Positions 1-9,392 of a stretch of DNA of 64,000 nucleotides are shown piece by piece. The stretch is from contig NZ_CP192292.1 in the NCBI RefSeq assembly GCF_050596425.1, positions 1,364,001-1,428,000 of the forward strand, read 5' to 3'. Source of the DNA: G963665925 sp050596425 (GTDB lineage Bacteria > Bacillota > Clostridia > Peptostreptococcales > Acidaminobacteraceae). Position numbers and translations under genes: made by a program. A model generated the notes under the pieces. That model was not told the origin of the DNA and searched no databases. It was given only the letters and a program-made list of their open reading frames with translations. The stretch's first letter is position 1, and each line of letters starts with the position of its first letter.

Positions 1-1388
1 TTTGGAATATGTCCTACCTGGTGGATCCTGTAACAAAGGAAGACGTGATTGCTTCTTATGGCGCAAATATCACAGGGGAGCGCCAAAAAGAAAGAAGACT
101 GCTGGAAGTGGCAACGACAGACCCTCTAACAAGTCTAAAAAACAGGGCTGCCTTTGAAAGTGAAATCGTTGATTGGATAGAAGAAAAAGAAGCTTTTACA
201 CTATATCTAATCGGACTTGATAATTTTAAATACCTAAATGATTTATATGGCCATTTATACGGTGATATTCTTCTTGAAAAAATGGGAAATGTTCTTTCAA
301 GAGCCTTTTCAGGGTGTCGCATATATAAATGGAGTGGAGATGAATTTTTAATAGTGGATGAAAAGTCAGAAGTCGGTGATGTCAACCGCATGATACGATC
401 CATTATGTCGCTTGTGATAAATAAATGGAGCCTAAAAGATATTGAGTATAGTTCATCTGCTTCGGTGGGCATCGTCCGTTATCCCTATAATGGATTAACC
501 TTGTCCAACTTGGCATCAAATCTGGATATAGCTCTCAACCACGCTAAGAGAAACGGGCGGGGCCAACACCAATTTTTCTCTGAGACCTTTATGGAAAGCA
601 TCCGCTATGAAGCGGATTTGGAAGATGCATTAAGCACAGCTATTTTGGAAGATGATCTTGAACTGAACTATCAGCCCATTTATGACATGTCGACCAATCA
701 AGTGGTTTCCTTGGAAGCCCTTTTACGCTGGCCAAACAATCCGCTTAACGAGAGCAACATTGGCAGGGTGATTAGCTTGGCAGAAAAAACAGGACAAATC
801 ACCGTTATTGATAAATGGGTGATTCGCAAGGTCTTTGAGGACATCCAAAATCATCCTGCATCTATGGGAAAGGTACAGGTATCGATCAATATTTCAGTCC
901 AGTCCTTTCATTCTAAGAATTTTACAAGGTTCTTGCAGGAACAGTTGAAACTATATGAGGTGGACCCGCATAATATTGAACTGGAAATTACAGAGTATTC
1001 CTTAGCGGAAGACATAAATAAGTCAGCTGAAATCATTCACAGCATAAAGGCCCTAGGGGTCAAAATTGCCCTTGATGATTTTGGAACCAAGTACTCATCA
1101 TTGAATTATTTAAGCAAGTTGTCCTTTGACGTCTTAAAAATTGACAAGTCGTATATAGATCATATTATGACAGATTATAAGGACCAGGCCATTGTGAAGC
1201 ATCTCATAAAGCTTTCTAGTGATTTAAGTTTAACAACGATTGTGGAAGGCATTGAAAATGCTGAGCAAAGTCGTATTCTTATGGGGATGGGGTGTCAGTA
1301 TGGTCAGGGCTATTACTACTGTAAGCCCAAACCCCTTGATGAAATCCTAGGCATTTTCGACGGCCGCTTCCGATATAAAACATCTTAA
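1..1388 (+). CDS. GGDEF-EAL cyclic-di-GMP signalling protein (5' partial)
   Basis: The C-terminal part of a cyclic-di-GMP enzyme. The reading frame is open to the window edge and the first residues read like the tail of a PAS sensor domain, so the true start lies upstream. The GGDEF domain (about residues 38-190 counted from the ATG at 9) carries SGDEF instead of GGDEF, a variant found in some active cyclases. No RxxD inhibitory site is visible just before it. The EAL domain (about 210-455) has the EAL motif (SLEALLRW), NIS, ELEITE, DDFGTKYSSL (canonical GYSSL has Gly where Lys is), KIDKSY, VEGIE and QGYYYCKP. Most metal and substrate residues of an active phosphodiesterase are therefore present. 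It could make or degrade c-di-GMP, and phosphodiesterase activity is the safer guess. It is relevant to the Pel locus at the far end of the window. Confidence 0.9.
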   Translation, partial: WNMSYLVDPVTKEDVIASYGANITGERQKERRLLEVATTDPLTSLKNRAAFESEIVDWIEEKEAFTLYLIGLDNFKYLNDLYGHLYGDILLEKMGNVLSRAFSGCRIYKWSGDEFLIVDEKSEVGDVNRMIRSIMSLVINKWSLKDIEYSSSASVGIVRYPYNGLTLSNLASNLDIALNHAKRNGRGQHQFFSETFMESIRYEADLEDALSTAILEDDLELNYQPIYDMSTNQVVSLEALLRWPNNPLNESNIGRVISLAEKTGQITVIDKWVIRKVFEDIQNHPASMGKVQVSINISVQSFHSKNFTRFLQEQLKLYEVDPHNIELEITEYSLAEDINKSAEIIHSIKALGVKIALDDFGTKYSSLNYLSKLSFDVLKIDKSYIDHIMTDYKDQAIVKHLIKLSSDLSLTTIVEGIENAEQSRILMGMGCQYGQGYYYCKPKPLDEILGIFDGRFRYKTS

Positions 1389-1433
1389 GAGCATTTCAAC
1401 AAACTTCTAAGCTGTCGACTTTGTCGACAATTT

Positions 1434-1474
1434 AAAATGACGTCAGACCAATAGGTTCTGACGTCATTTTTTTA
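1434..1474. terminator. Bidirectional rho-independent terminator
   Basis: Inverted repeat AAAATGACGTCAGACC / GGTTCTGACGTCATTTT with a 4-base loop and one bulge. It is flanked by a T-run on the plus side and an A-run on the minus side, so it can end both the GGDEF-EAL gene and the convergent msrC gene. Confidence 0.85.
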
Positions 1475-1969
1475 AATTTCATTCCATGCAACATATTTAA
1501 CAAGAGAAGCCACGATTCGTTCAAGTCCCTTTTGATCTTCTTCATCAAAACGTTCGAATTTTGGGCTGTCAATATCAAGGACGGCGACAACTTCATCATC
1601 CACAATAATGGGGAGGACAATTTCTGAATTGGATGCAGAGTCACATGCGATATGTCCTGGAAAATCATGAACATTTTTAACCAGTTGTACAGTTTTTGTA
1701 GAAACGGCTGTGCCGCAAACCCCTTTTCCAACTTCAATATCAACACATGCAGGTTTTCCTTGGAAAGGTCCAAGTTTCAACTTGCCATTTTTCATAATGT
1801 AGAAGCCAACCCAGTTGATGTCCTCAATGAGTAAATCAAGTAGGGCGGATGCGTTAGAGAGGTTCGCCAGCCAATCGGGTTCGTCCCCAATGAGCCCCGT
1901 TAATTTAATGTTCATATACTTGTATAATTTGTCCTTTGTATCAAATATAACCTTATCTATTTGTTTCAT
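1472..1969 (-). CDS. msrC: Free methionine-(R)-sulfoxide reductase (GAF domain, fRMsr)
   Basis: Reduces free L-methionine-(R)-sulfoxide in the cytoplasm, a repair step against oxidative damage. The 165-residue protein is a single GAF domain of the fRMsr family (E. coli YebR, B. subtilis YtsP). Family hallmarks seen are WVGFY (residues 53-57), LGPFQGKPAC and GVCGTA. The three cysteines C75, C85 and C109 match in spacing the catalytic and resolving cysteines of the E. coli enzyme. The ATG is preceded by TAAGGAGGTCATT, an excellent ribosome binding site. It is a single-gene unit with its own promoter and shares a terminator with the upstream convergent gene. Confidence 0.93.
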   Translation of the reverse strand: MKQIDKVIFDTKDKLYKYMNIKLTGLIGDEPDWLANLSNASALLDLLIEDINWVGFYIMKNGKLKLGPFQGKPACVDIEVGKGVCGTAVSTKTVQLVKNVHDFPGHIACDSASNSEIVLPIIVDDEVVAVLDIDSPKFERFDEEDQKGLERIVASLVKYVAWNEI

Positions 1970-1993
1970 AATGACCTCCTTAATATTTGAACC

Positions 1994-1999
1994 ATTATA
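1994..1999 (-). promoter_or_regulatory. Extended -10 promoter of msrC
   Basis: On the minus strand the sequence TGGTATAAT is an extended -10 element 25 bases upstream of the ATG. The -35 region is weak, which is usual for extended -10 promoters. Confidence 0.5.
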
Positions 2000-2052
2000 C
2001 CATTATCGAAAGAATAAGCGAAATATAGACATACTGCTTGAAATCATTCAAT

Positions 2053-2745
2053 TTACTTAAAGGGTGTCTGATCACTGCGGTCAAATTGAAAGAGTGACCA
2101 GGGCTCCGAATTGTGGGGATAGTCTACAATACATATCTCTTCCCCTGAAAAGGGGTGCTTAAAGACCAGTCTGTGAGACCAAAGGGCGATCTGTGTCCAG
2201 TTGCGATGTCTCCTGGCCCTTGGATTGTATTTGGCATCTCCCCAAAGCGGGAGTCCATGTGCTGCCATCTGGACCCGGATTTGATGGTGACGACCCGTTT
2301 GGAGTTGAACAAGCAAGAGGGAGAGGGGCTCTCTCTTATTTTGAACGGTCTCAAGGGTTTTGTAGTCAAGTCTGGCTTCCTTGGCACCTTCGTTATTTTT
2401 ATGAACGGCCACACTTACGTTCTGACCGCTTTTCTTTTTTAGGTAGTCAACCAGTGTGGCTTGAGCTGGGTCAGCATGACCGCAAGCAATGCACAAATAA
2501 CTTTTGTGAAAGTTTCTTTCCTTGATACACTGGGTCATTTTATCAGCAGCGGTCTTTGTTTTCGCATAGACAATAATGCCGCCAACTGGTCTGTCAAGTC
2601 GATGAATCACAAAGAGTTTTTTATGATTTAAGTGCCTTTCGAGCTGACTGCATAAATCAATATCACCTGAATCGTCTTTTTGACTGAGAGATTTTGGTGG
2701 TTTTTGCACTATAACTATATGTTCATCTTCAAAAAAAATCTTCAT
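2053..2745 (-). CDS. RluA-family pseudouridine synthase
   Basis: Converts uridine to pseudouridine in structured RNA (rRNA or tRNA; the target cannot be read from sequence). The 230-residue protein is a catalytic domain without an S4 RNA-binding domain. The RluA signature HRLDRPVGG lies near residues 48-56 and supplies the catalytic Asp. Further family motifs are KSYLCI, LQTGRHHQIRVQMA and GLPLWGDAKY. The ATG follows ACGGAGGCATAC, a good ribosome binding site. It is probably transcribed alone. The short single-domain form resembles RsuA/RluA proteins of clostridia with no assigned target. Confidence 0.92.
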   Translation of the reverse strand: MKIFFEDEHIVIVQKPPKSLSQKDDSGDIDLCSQLERHLNHKKLFVIHRLDRPVGGIIVYAKTKTAADKMTQCIKERNFHKSYLCIACGHADPAQATLVDYLKKKSGQNVSVAVHKNNEGAKEARLDYKTLETVQNKREPLSLLLVQLQTGRHHQIRVQMAAHGLPLWGDAKYNPRARRHRNWTQIALWSHRLVFKHPFSGEEICIVDYPHNSEPWSLFQFDRSDQTPFK

Positions 2746-2976
2746 GTATGCCTCCGTCTGTTAGGGTCCAAGTCTGGTAATTTTTCAAAGGAAGTGATAA
2801 GGACTTTGGACTGAGTTTATTATACCTTTACAGCCTTTTAGGCACAAGCAGAGAAAGCGGTTGATTCGAATGTGAGAGATTCATGAATATTTCTGGTAAT
2901 TTATTCATCCTGCGTTATGGATAAGTCCCTGTGGGTATACAAAAAACAAACCAATAGATTGGAAGGGGGAAGGACA

Positions 2977-3474
2977 ATGTCAGTACATTTTTTCTATAAT
3001 TATCGAGATGAATTGGTGAAAAAGTTGAAAGAGCATTATGCTGATGATGTTAAAAGTTGGAGGAAGCAGGAAGCCGAAAAACAACAGTTGAATGAAGCGG
3101 AGGCCATGCTTAAAAAGTACTTCAATTCCCTTGTCGATGAACTTGAGGATGTGATTGAGGCATCTAATGAAGAAATTGTCTTAGAGGACAATGACAATGT
3201 CATGGAATTTAGGATTCAACAAAACTTTGTGCGTTTCACTCGACAGGACAGGGCCATTCAAGTTAAGGTTGGCTACTATGTAACGGAAAATGACATGGTC
3301 GAAACAGCCATTCTTGGATATGTGGTGCCAGGCGACAAACGGGCTGTTATGAAAAAAGTTGGTAAGATTCATGATGGCAGCACATTCGATGAGAACACGA
3401 TCAATTACTATTTGCGCTCTGCTTTTAGCGAGTGGCTTCAAAATTTGGTAGGGACCAACGAAGAAACTGTATAA
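2977..3474 (+). CDS. Hypothetical protein, 165 residues
   Basis: I do not recognise this gene. The start at 2977 is chosen because GGAAGGGGG lies 8 bases upstream; the frame is open to an ATG at 2917 but that one has no ribosome binding site. The product is soluble, acidic and rich in charged residues. A helical, Lys/Glu-rich N-terminal half (residues 10-60) is followed by a likely beta-rich segment (about 65-130), and there is no signal peptide or membrane segment. It is a single-gene unit that faces another unknown gene across a shared terminator. Confidence 0.75.
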   Translation: MSVHFFYNYRDELVKKLKEHYADDVKSWRKQEAEKQQLNEAEAMLKKYFNSLVDELEDVIEASNEEIVLEDNDNVMEFRIQQNFVRFTRQDRAIQVKVGYYVTENDMVETAILGYVVPGDKRAVMKKVGKIHDGSTFDENTINYYLRSAFSEWLQNLVGTNEETV

Positions 3475-3556
3475 ACTGGTTCTGCACTGAATTTCGTCAA
3501 GGATCTGATGGTGATTGAATTTGAAACAAGCTGGTTGTTAAAAGAATATTTGAAAC

Positions 3557-3608
3557 GAAAACTGACATCCCGCTGAATGAAGATTCAGTAGGATGTCAGT
3601 GTGTTTTT
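3557..3608. terminator. Bidirectional terminator with nested stem
   Basis: ACTGACATCC (3561-3570) pairs with GGATGTCAGT (3591-3600), and an inner CTGAAT/ATTCAG stem extends it. T-rich sequence follows on both strands. It sits between two convergent unknown genes. Confidence 0.85.
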
Positions 3609-3609
3609 C

Positions 3610-4248
3610 CTATGCTTTTTTATCCATAAACAAACCTTGGTACCAGGCCAATTGGTCTTCTTCTTGAGTGGTTGGCGGTTTTATGGCTTTGAGCCTGTGA
3701 TAAAAGTCAAAAAGCTTTCTTAGAAAGCCACCCGATTTTGTCAAGAATACAAAGGCGTCAGGATGGTTTTTAAACTGGTCTTTCATTCTTTTTCGCTTCA
3801 TCCTGAGGCTGGAATCAGGCTCCACAGAGACGGAAATTATATGAAAGTCTGATTCATACTGCATGACGAAATCTATAAGGGCATTCAAATGCTCTGTTTC
3901 AAAGGTTTTATCAAACTCTGAAAGGGCCTCAACCACGTGATTATGGGCTTCGAAAATTTCTTGAAGATGATCTAAAAAATGATCAGGGTCTTCTTGTAGG
4001 GCGGCCCATGCTTCTTCAAAGTTTTGCTCTTCACTGTAAAAGTGTTTGTATTCCTCACGCATATCTTCCAATTTGTCATACATAATATCCATGGACAAAA
4101 GTTTATTGGAATCATTATCGTCAGTTTTGGGATTGGAAGCTTTAGACTTTGTAGGACCCTCCACCTGTGCATGTTCGCTATAGGTGGTCTTGCCTTGTCT
4201 CAAATGGTTTATAGGTTTACCGGCTTTTGAAGTTTTACCGATTTTCAT
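3610..4248 (-). CDS. Hypothetical protein, 212 residues
   Basis: I do not recognise this gene. The start is placed at the ATG at 4248 (MKIGKTSKAG), preceded by GGTGGTGATCTT; the frame extends 27 codons further upstream but those codons lack a ribosome binding site. The first ~50 residues are basic and Ser/Thr/Asn-rich, so probably disordered. The rest (about 55-212) is predicted largely helical and acidic, with many Phe/Tyr/His residues. No signal peptide, membrane segment or catalytic motif is seen. The N-terminal tail followed by a helical core resembles small flagellum- or cell-surface-associated factors of Firmicutes, but that is only an impression. Confidence 0.7.
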   Translation of the reverse strand: MKIGKTSKAGKPINHLRQGKTTYSEHAQVEGPTKSKASNPKTDDNDSNKLLSMDIMYDKLEDMREEYKHFYSEEQNFEEAWAALQEDPDHFLDHLQEIFEAHNHVVEALSEFDKTFETEHLNALIDFVMQYESDFHIISVSVEPDSSLRMKRKRMKDQFKNHPDAFVFLTKSGGFLRKLFDFYHRLKAIKPPTTQEEDQLAWYQGLFMDKKA

Positions 4249-4488
4249 AAGATCACCACCAATAAAATAGATTTCCCGCTTGTACCACTGGGTTACTATA
4301 TATATCGGCATAAATTGTATAATTTTCACATTTGAAATAAAAATGTTGTGAAATACGGAATACTGTACAAAAACGCAAATTGCATCTTGTTCATCTTATA
4401 CTTAAGCTAGATTATTTACGTGTATATTTCGGCTTATATGGTAAAATATTCGTAGTGACCAACATAGATCGAAAGGAAGGCTGATTTA

Positions 4489-7400
4489 GTGTCCACAAGA
4501 TTTGAAGAGATGAGAAGAACCATTGCGGATCGCTTGCTCGATTCGAAATTTTTAGATAGGTATCAACTGGACGAAGAGAAGCTACATAGATTTCTTTACA
4601 GTGATCATTTTCATAAAGCCCTACTGAGCATTATTGAAAACAGCAATTATGATTCTCGGACTCTATATGAGGCCATGATGCCACTGCTTAAAGATATTAT
4701 GCCTGCTGATCATCCGGAAAATGTTCTGGATTACATATACAAGTTTGTACTGCGCCTTGCATTTCCAAATGCTCTGGAGTTTGATGTCATTGATGAAATG
4801 GAAGCGCCTTGCCATGTCTATTTACAAGCTCTGAAAACCCTGTCAGAATTCCAAAAGACGTCACAGGATGGATCTTGGCAAAGTCGATACCCTATGGAGC
4901 TTTTAAGAGAGAGGGATATAGAAAAGCTCGAGGATGATTATGAATACAGACGTCTTCTAAGAGCCTTTGATGAGGAATACACCTACGAGCTTATGAAACT
5001 CAATCAAGAGGTTGTTGGATATTCCACCCTTGATCATGTATGTGGTGTTCACTATTTGGCTATGAAAGTGGCCAGACAGCTTAAAAGAGCGGGTATTCCC
5101 CTCGATATGGGCAGGGTATCTGGTGCGGCAGCTGGTCATGATGTGGGGAAGTACGGCTGTAAAAAAGAAGAACAAAAAAGAGTGGCTTATTACCACTATT
5201 ACTATACAGGAGAATGGTTCAAAAAAAGAGATATTGTCTACATTCGTAATGTGGCAATCAACCATTCCACATGGGATTTGGAACTTGAAAACCTGCCGAT
5301 TGAAGCTTTGATTCTCATATACAGTGATTTCAGGGTCAAGTCTAATGAAAATCGTCAAATGACATACTACACACTTGATGATTCCTTCAAGGTCATCCTT
5401 GAAAAGCTAGACAATGTCGATGAAGCCAAGGAAAACAGGTATAGACGTGTCTATAGAAAACTTAAGGATTTTGAAGAGTATATGTTTTATATGGGTGTCA
5501 ATGTAAACCCAGATTCTGCTTACGAGTTGCCTGATGACTTTAAACCAGAGTACGATCATTATTCCCTCCTGCAAGGGAAAGATATTATTCAAAATGCCAA
5601 GTATGCTTCAATCAGTCATAACATTAGACTCATGCACCACCTGCGTAATGAGACATCCCTTAATAAAATGCTGGAAAGCGCTAGAGATCTTGGCGATTTG
5701 AGTGGTCTTCGTGGCTATATTGAAGTCCTTGAAGAATATCATCCGTATTTAACGCAAAAGCAAAAGCTGATCGTTATAAAATTCTTGTATGAACAGCTTA
5801 TTATGCCTGAGGAAGATATACGCAAACAATGTGCGGCCCTGCTTGGTGTCGTCATCGGAACCTATGATGAAGAACTTCGAAAAGAGCTTCCAAAGGATGC
5901 CTTGCTAGAAAAACCGGAAATCATGTCCATCGACCTATTCCAAAAATACCTGGAGGCCTTCTTCTATCCAGACCAAAAGATTATTGGAAAGCATAGGGGC
6001 TGGATCAGCTATGCCTCTAGGAGTATGGTTCGGGCTTACTTCAAGGCGCAAATGAACTTATCTAAAAAATGTGATGCCGTCGAAGTCTTCCTGTCCTACC
6101 TAAGACGACCACTAGACAATAACGACATCCGTTTTTACTTGCTTGCAACCATCCCTGGTCTGCCTTTTAACGATTGTACAGAAGACCAGAAGAATGAAGT
6201 TGTCAACTATGTTTACGGTATGCTTGTGGCAGAGCATCTTGAGACCAAGCTGGCTGCCTTTAGGGCCCTTAACGAAATGATGCCTTACGCCAAGGAAAGG
6301 CTGCAGAAAAAACATAGGGTGGGTGAGACCCTAAGTGAAGGTCTTGAGGCTTCTCCAAGTCCAGCCCTTAACTATGCACGCCTAAAACTGGTTGAGACCC
6401 TAGAGTTAGATGAAGATATTCGTGAAAGATATGCCAAGCCTTGCCGCCAAGACCTTGCTGAAATATCGACCCTCTTCTTGAGCAATTTAAAATCAGCCAC
6501 CCATTTTATAGCCAAGAGATTTCAGGTGGACTTGCTTGTGCGCCATACCATGGACGAAAAATATGACAATGCCTTTTACACGGCTATGCACTTTTGCAAC
6601 CTCTTAAAGGTGAGTGCGGTTGAGACCGTTAGAAATAGAGCTGGTGCAGGCCTCATAGAAATTGTACCCTATCTGTCTTTTGAGCAGAGGAATGACATTG
6701 TCGTGGAACTTTTAAGAGCCCTAGAAATGGAATCCTACCAATTTACAAGGTATATTCCCCAGTACCTAGGCCGTATACTCATGTACATAAAGCCTGTTGA
6801 GTTAGACGAGATTCTTGATAGTTTTCAAGAGAAAGTCAAAAGTGCAAATGCCCAGATCACAACCCTTATGATCAAGACTGTAGGCTATGCTTTAAGTCAC
6901 TACACAACTTACAAAGAAATGTGTGTGGATGACGACAAGGGTTACCACAAACGTATGGTGACCATGCTGGGAATTCTCTTTAATGGATTTGTGAATTATA
7001 ATCCAGTGGTCAACCAAGTGGCCTTCCGTGTCATTGGCCAGAGGATATTTGAATCAAGACACATGAGCCGTGAAATGAAGACGGAAATATTTAAGCTGTC
7101 CATCAAAAAAATAATGGCTCTTATGGTGGATACTGATGAAAACATAGAGTTAGTATTCTTCAACAATTCTGCTGGACTAAAAAATATATATAGGTTTATA
7201 TCCGACTATTCTTTCGATGAGGGCTCCATAGAACTCCCTGAGAACAGAAAGGTTGCCTTTTTCCCAGGGGCCTTTGATCCATTCAGTTTGAGTCATAAGG
7301 AGATTGCAAAAGAAATTAGGGACCTAGGCTTTGAAGTTTACCTCGCTGTCGATGAGTTTTCATGGTCAAAGCGAACCCAGCCTAACTTGATTCGAAGAGA

Positions 7401-9372
7401 CATTATAAAAATGTCCGTGGCAGATGAAGTTGACATTTACACCTATCCGCGTTATTTGCCGACGAATATTGCCAATGTAAACGACTTGAATGAACTTCGG
7501 GTTAAATTTAAAGATTCCGATGTCCATATTGTTGTTGGTGGGGATGTTATCGTGAATGCATCTGCCTACAAAGACCCTCACGAAGAAGGGGGAATAACCA
7601 GTTTCAAACATGTTGTGTTTGATCGGATTATTCCAAATGCACCAGACCGGGATGCAGCCTTTAAAAAAGCATTTGACATGTTGCCGCAAGGGTCTGTGCG
7701 TTTACAGCTCCCAGAGCAGTTTTCAAATATCAGTTCAACGCAAATTAGAAATTATATTGATGACAACAGGGACATATCAGAGCTTGTTGATCCGCTGGCT
7801 CAAAGGTTTATATATGAGCGTGGACTTTATCAGCGTGAACCTATGTACAAGGAAATACTCACAACAAAGTCTCTAACTCTTGAAATCGTTGAAGAACCCA
7901 CACCAACGCTTCTTGAAGAACTGGCAACAGTGGTCAAGTATGACTTCAGTGAGGCCTACACACGCTTTAAAGACGTTTCCAACAAAAAGAGCTTTAGGCT
8001 TCTTGTCCTACGGAGTGTGGAAGACAATAGGAGGATCATTGGTTTTTCAGCCTTCCACTGGTTAAGAACCATAGACATCTACTTGGAATTTGAAGATGAG
8101 TATTTGTCAGATTATATCAGGGATCATTCCGTGGGAAGGCTTGTGGTTATTGATGGCATCTATCGAAACGCAGATGACAAGTCGCCTAATGTGGAGCAAC
8201 GGCTGTTAACGGAAACCCTGGCCTTCTGTTTGTCCCGAGATTATAGCTATGCCATTTATAAAGATATGATCACAGAACATGTGGACACCAAGCTGACCAA
8301 TGTATTGAGGATGCAGGGCTTTCTAAACGTGCTGGGCAAGGAATCAGGGGAATCTGTATACGTTGTCAATATGTCGACACCTTGTACCCTAAATATGGAT
8401 GCAAAGTCTATGTTAAAGGCACCGTTTAGGGGGTCGCCTAAGGTCTTAAAGGCTATAAAAAGAAGCCGAAGCAGACTGCAGAAGTCCCTTACAAAACTTT
8501 ATCCGGGACACCTTGTTCTGTCCTTTGACAGAACCATGATTTATGAACACCTCATTAAGAAAATTTGTGATGAAAACAATATGCCAACAACGCCTTTGGT
8601 GCCAAAGACAAATGGGGATGCCATGTGTGTTCCGTTTGGACAAATATTCAACAGGTGGAGGTTGCCCAACACTGTGACCAAGTCATTGCATACAGAGAAA
8701 TATTTTACGTCGGATTTGAGGCGTCATGAAATCATGGCTGCACCGCATTACCTTGATTTAGAGAATCAAGTTAAGACAATCAAATCATTCAACAGACCTG
8801 TCATCATTGTGGATGATCTCCTAAACAAGGGTTATAGAATCAATGTTTTAGAACCCCTCTTTAGGCAAGAAGAGGTGGAGATAAAGAAATTCTTTGTAGG
8901 CATTCTTTCAGGACGCGGAAAAGCCATCATGGAGCGGGCGAATATCGAAGTGGATTCAGCCTATTTCATACCGCGCCTCAAAGTTTGGTTTACTGAAAGT
9001 AAAATGTATCCTTTTATTGGCGGGGACATACTTTGGCGTGGAACGACACCAGAGCGAAGTCTTATACCATCAATTAATTTAATCCTGCCTTACACCTTCC
9101 CTTCCTATATACGGGATGCGTCAAAGCAGGCCATTTATAAGGTTTCAGAAATTTGCCTTATAAATTCCATTGAAATTCTTGAAGCCCTGGAAGAAGAATA
9201 TCAAAACCACCATGAGCGCATGTTGACTGTGGCTCAACTGGGTGAGGTTATATTGTCTCCTAGAATTCCTGATAAGGGCTTCAATATTGACTACGATATG
9301 AATCATAAGGCAACAGATTATCTTAAAAATGAATTGGAACATCTAAGAAGACTTAGAAACACGTTCCGTTAG
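4489..9372 (+). CDS. Giant fusion: HD hydrolase / helical repeats / NadD-like nucleotidyltransferase / GNAT-like / PRTase-like
   Basis: A 1627-residue cytoplasmic protein starting at GTG, with GAAAGGAAGG 8 bases upstream. Visible parts, in order: (1) an HD-type metal hydrolase at about 175-300 (H183, H217-D218 in GHDVGKYG, D280 in IYSDF); (2) a long helical, HEAT-like region at about 380-915; (3) a nucleotidyltransferase of the NadD/CoaD fold at about 918-1110, with GAFDPFSLSH (927-936; the last His of the HxGH box is kept, the first is Leu-Ser) and ISSTQIR (1081-1087), typical of NadD; (4) an acetyltransferase-like region at about 1130-1300; (5) a C-terminal region with the phosphoribosyltransferase motif VIIVDDLLNKG (1438-1448). 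It leads an operon with a dehydrogenase-like and a flavodoxin-like gene. NadD and the HD protein YqeK are neighbours in many Firmicutes, so NAD or dinucleotide metabolism is a reasonable guess. The real reaction is unknown. Confidence 0.85.
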   Translation: MSTRFEEMRRTIADRLLDSKFLDRYQLDEEKLHRFLYSDHFHKALLSIIENSNYDSRTLYEAMMPLLKDIMPADHPENVLDYIYKFVLRLAFPNALEFDVIDEMEAPCHVYLQALKTLSEFQKTSQDGSWQSRYPMELLRERDIEKLEDDYEYRRLLRAFDEEYTYELMKLNQEVVGYSTLDHVCGVHYLAMKVARQLKRAGIPLDMGRVSGAAAGHDVGKYGCKKEEQKRVAYYHYYYTGEWFKKRDIVYIRNVAINHSTWDLELENLPIEALILIYSDFRVKSNENRQMTYYTLDDSFKVILEKLDNVDEAKENRYRRVYRKLKDFEEYMFYMGVNVNPDSAYELPDDFKPEYDHYSLLQGKDIIQNAKYASISHNIRLMHHLRNETSLNKMLESARDLGDLSGLRGYIEVLEEYHPYLTQKQKLIVIKFLYEQLIMPEEDIRKQCAALLGVVIGTYDEELRKELPKDALLEKPEIMSIDLFQKYLEAFFYPDQKIIGKHRGWISYASRSMVRAYFKAQMNLSKKCDAVEVFLSYLRRPLDNNDIRFYLLATIPGLPFNDCTEDQKNEVVNYVYGMLVAEHLETKLAAFRALNEMMPYAKERLQKKHRVGETLSEGLEASPSPALNYARLKLVETLELDEDIRERYAKPCRQDLAEISTLFLSNLKSATHFIAKRFQVDLLVRHTMDEKYDNAFYTAMHFCNLLKVSAVETVRNRAGAGLIEIVPYLSFEQRNDIVVELLRALEMESYQFTRYIPQYLGRILMYIKPVELDEILDSFQEKVKSANAQITTLMIKTVGYALSHYTTYKEMCVDDDKGYHKRMVTMLGILFNGFVNYNPVVNQVAFRVIGQRIFESRHMSREMKTEIFKLSIKKIMALMVDTDENIELVFFNNSAGLKNIYRFISDYSFDEGSIELPENRKVAFFPGAFDPFSLSHKEIAKEIRDLGFEVYLAVDEFSWSKRTQPNLIRRDIIKMSVADEVDIYTYPRYLPTNIANVNDLNELRVKFKDSDVHIVVGGDVIVNASAYKDPHEEGGITSFKHVVFDRIIPNAPDRDAAFKKAFDMLPQGSVRLQLPEQFSNISSTQIRNYIDDNRDISELVDPLAQRFIYERGLYQREPMYKEILTTKSLTLEIVEEPTPTLLEELATVVKYDFSEAYTRFKDVSNKKSFRLLVLRSVEDNRRIIGFSAFHWLRTIDIYLEFEDEYLSDYIRDHSVGRLVVIDGIYRNADDKSPNVEQRLLTETLAFCLSRDYSYAIYKDMITEHVDTKLTNVLRMQGFLNVLGKESGESVYVVNMSTPCTLNMDAKSMLKAPFRGSPKVLKAIKRSRSRLQKSLTKLYPGHLVLSFDRTMIYEHLIKKICDENNMPTTPLVPKTNGDAMCVPFGQIFNRWRLPNTVTKSLHTEKYFTSDLRRHEIMAAPHYLDLENQVKTIKSFNRPVIIVDDLLNKGYRINVLEPLFRQEEVEIKKFFVGILSGRGKAIMERANIEVDSAYFIPRLKVWFTESKMYPFIGGDILWRGTTPERSLIPSINLILPYTFPSYIRDASKQAIYKVSEICLINSIEILEALEEEYQNHHERMLTVAQLGEVILSPRIPDKGFNIDYDMNHKATDYLKNELEHLRRLRNTFR

Positions 9373-9392
9373 ATTTGGTTCGGAGGGATGAC

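Noticed and set aside
4489..9372. Several shadow ORFs inside the giant gene
   Set aside because: Low-complexity antisense or off-frame readings without ribosome binding sites.
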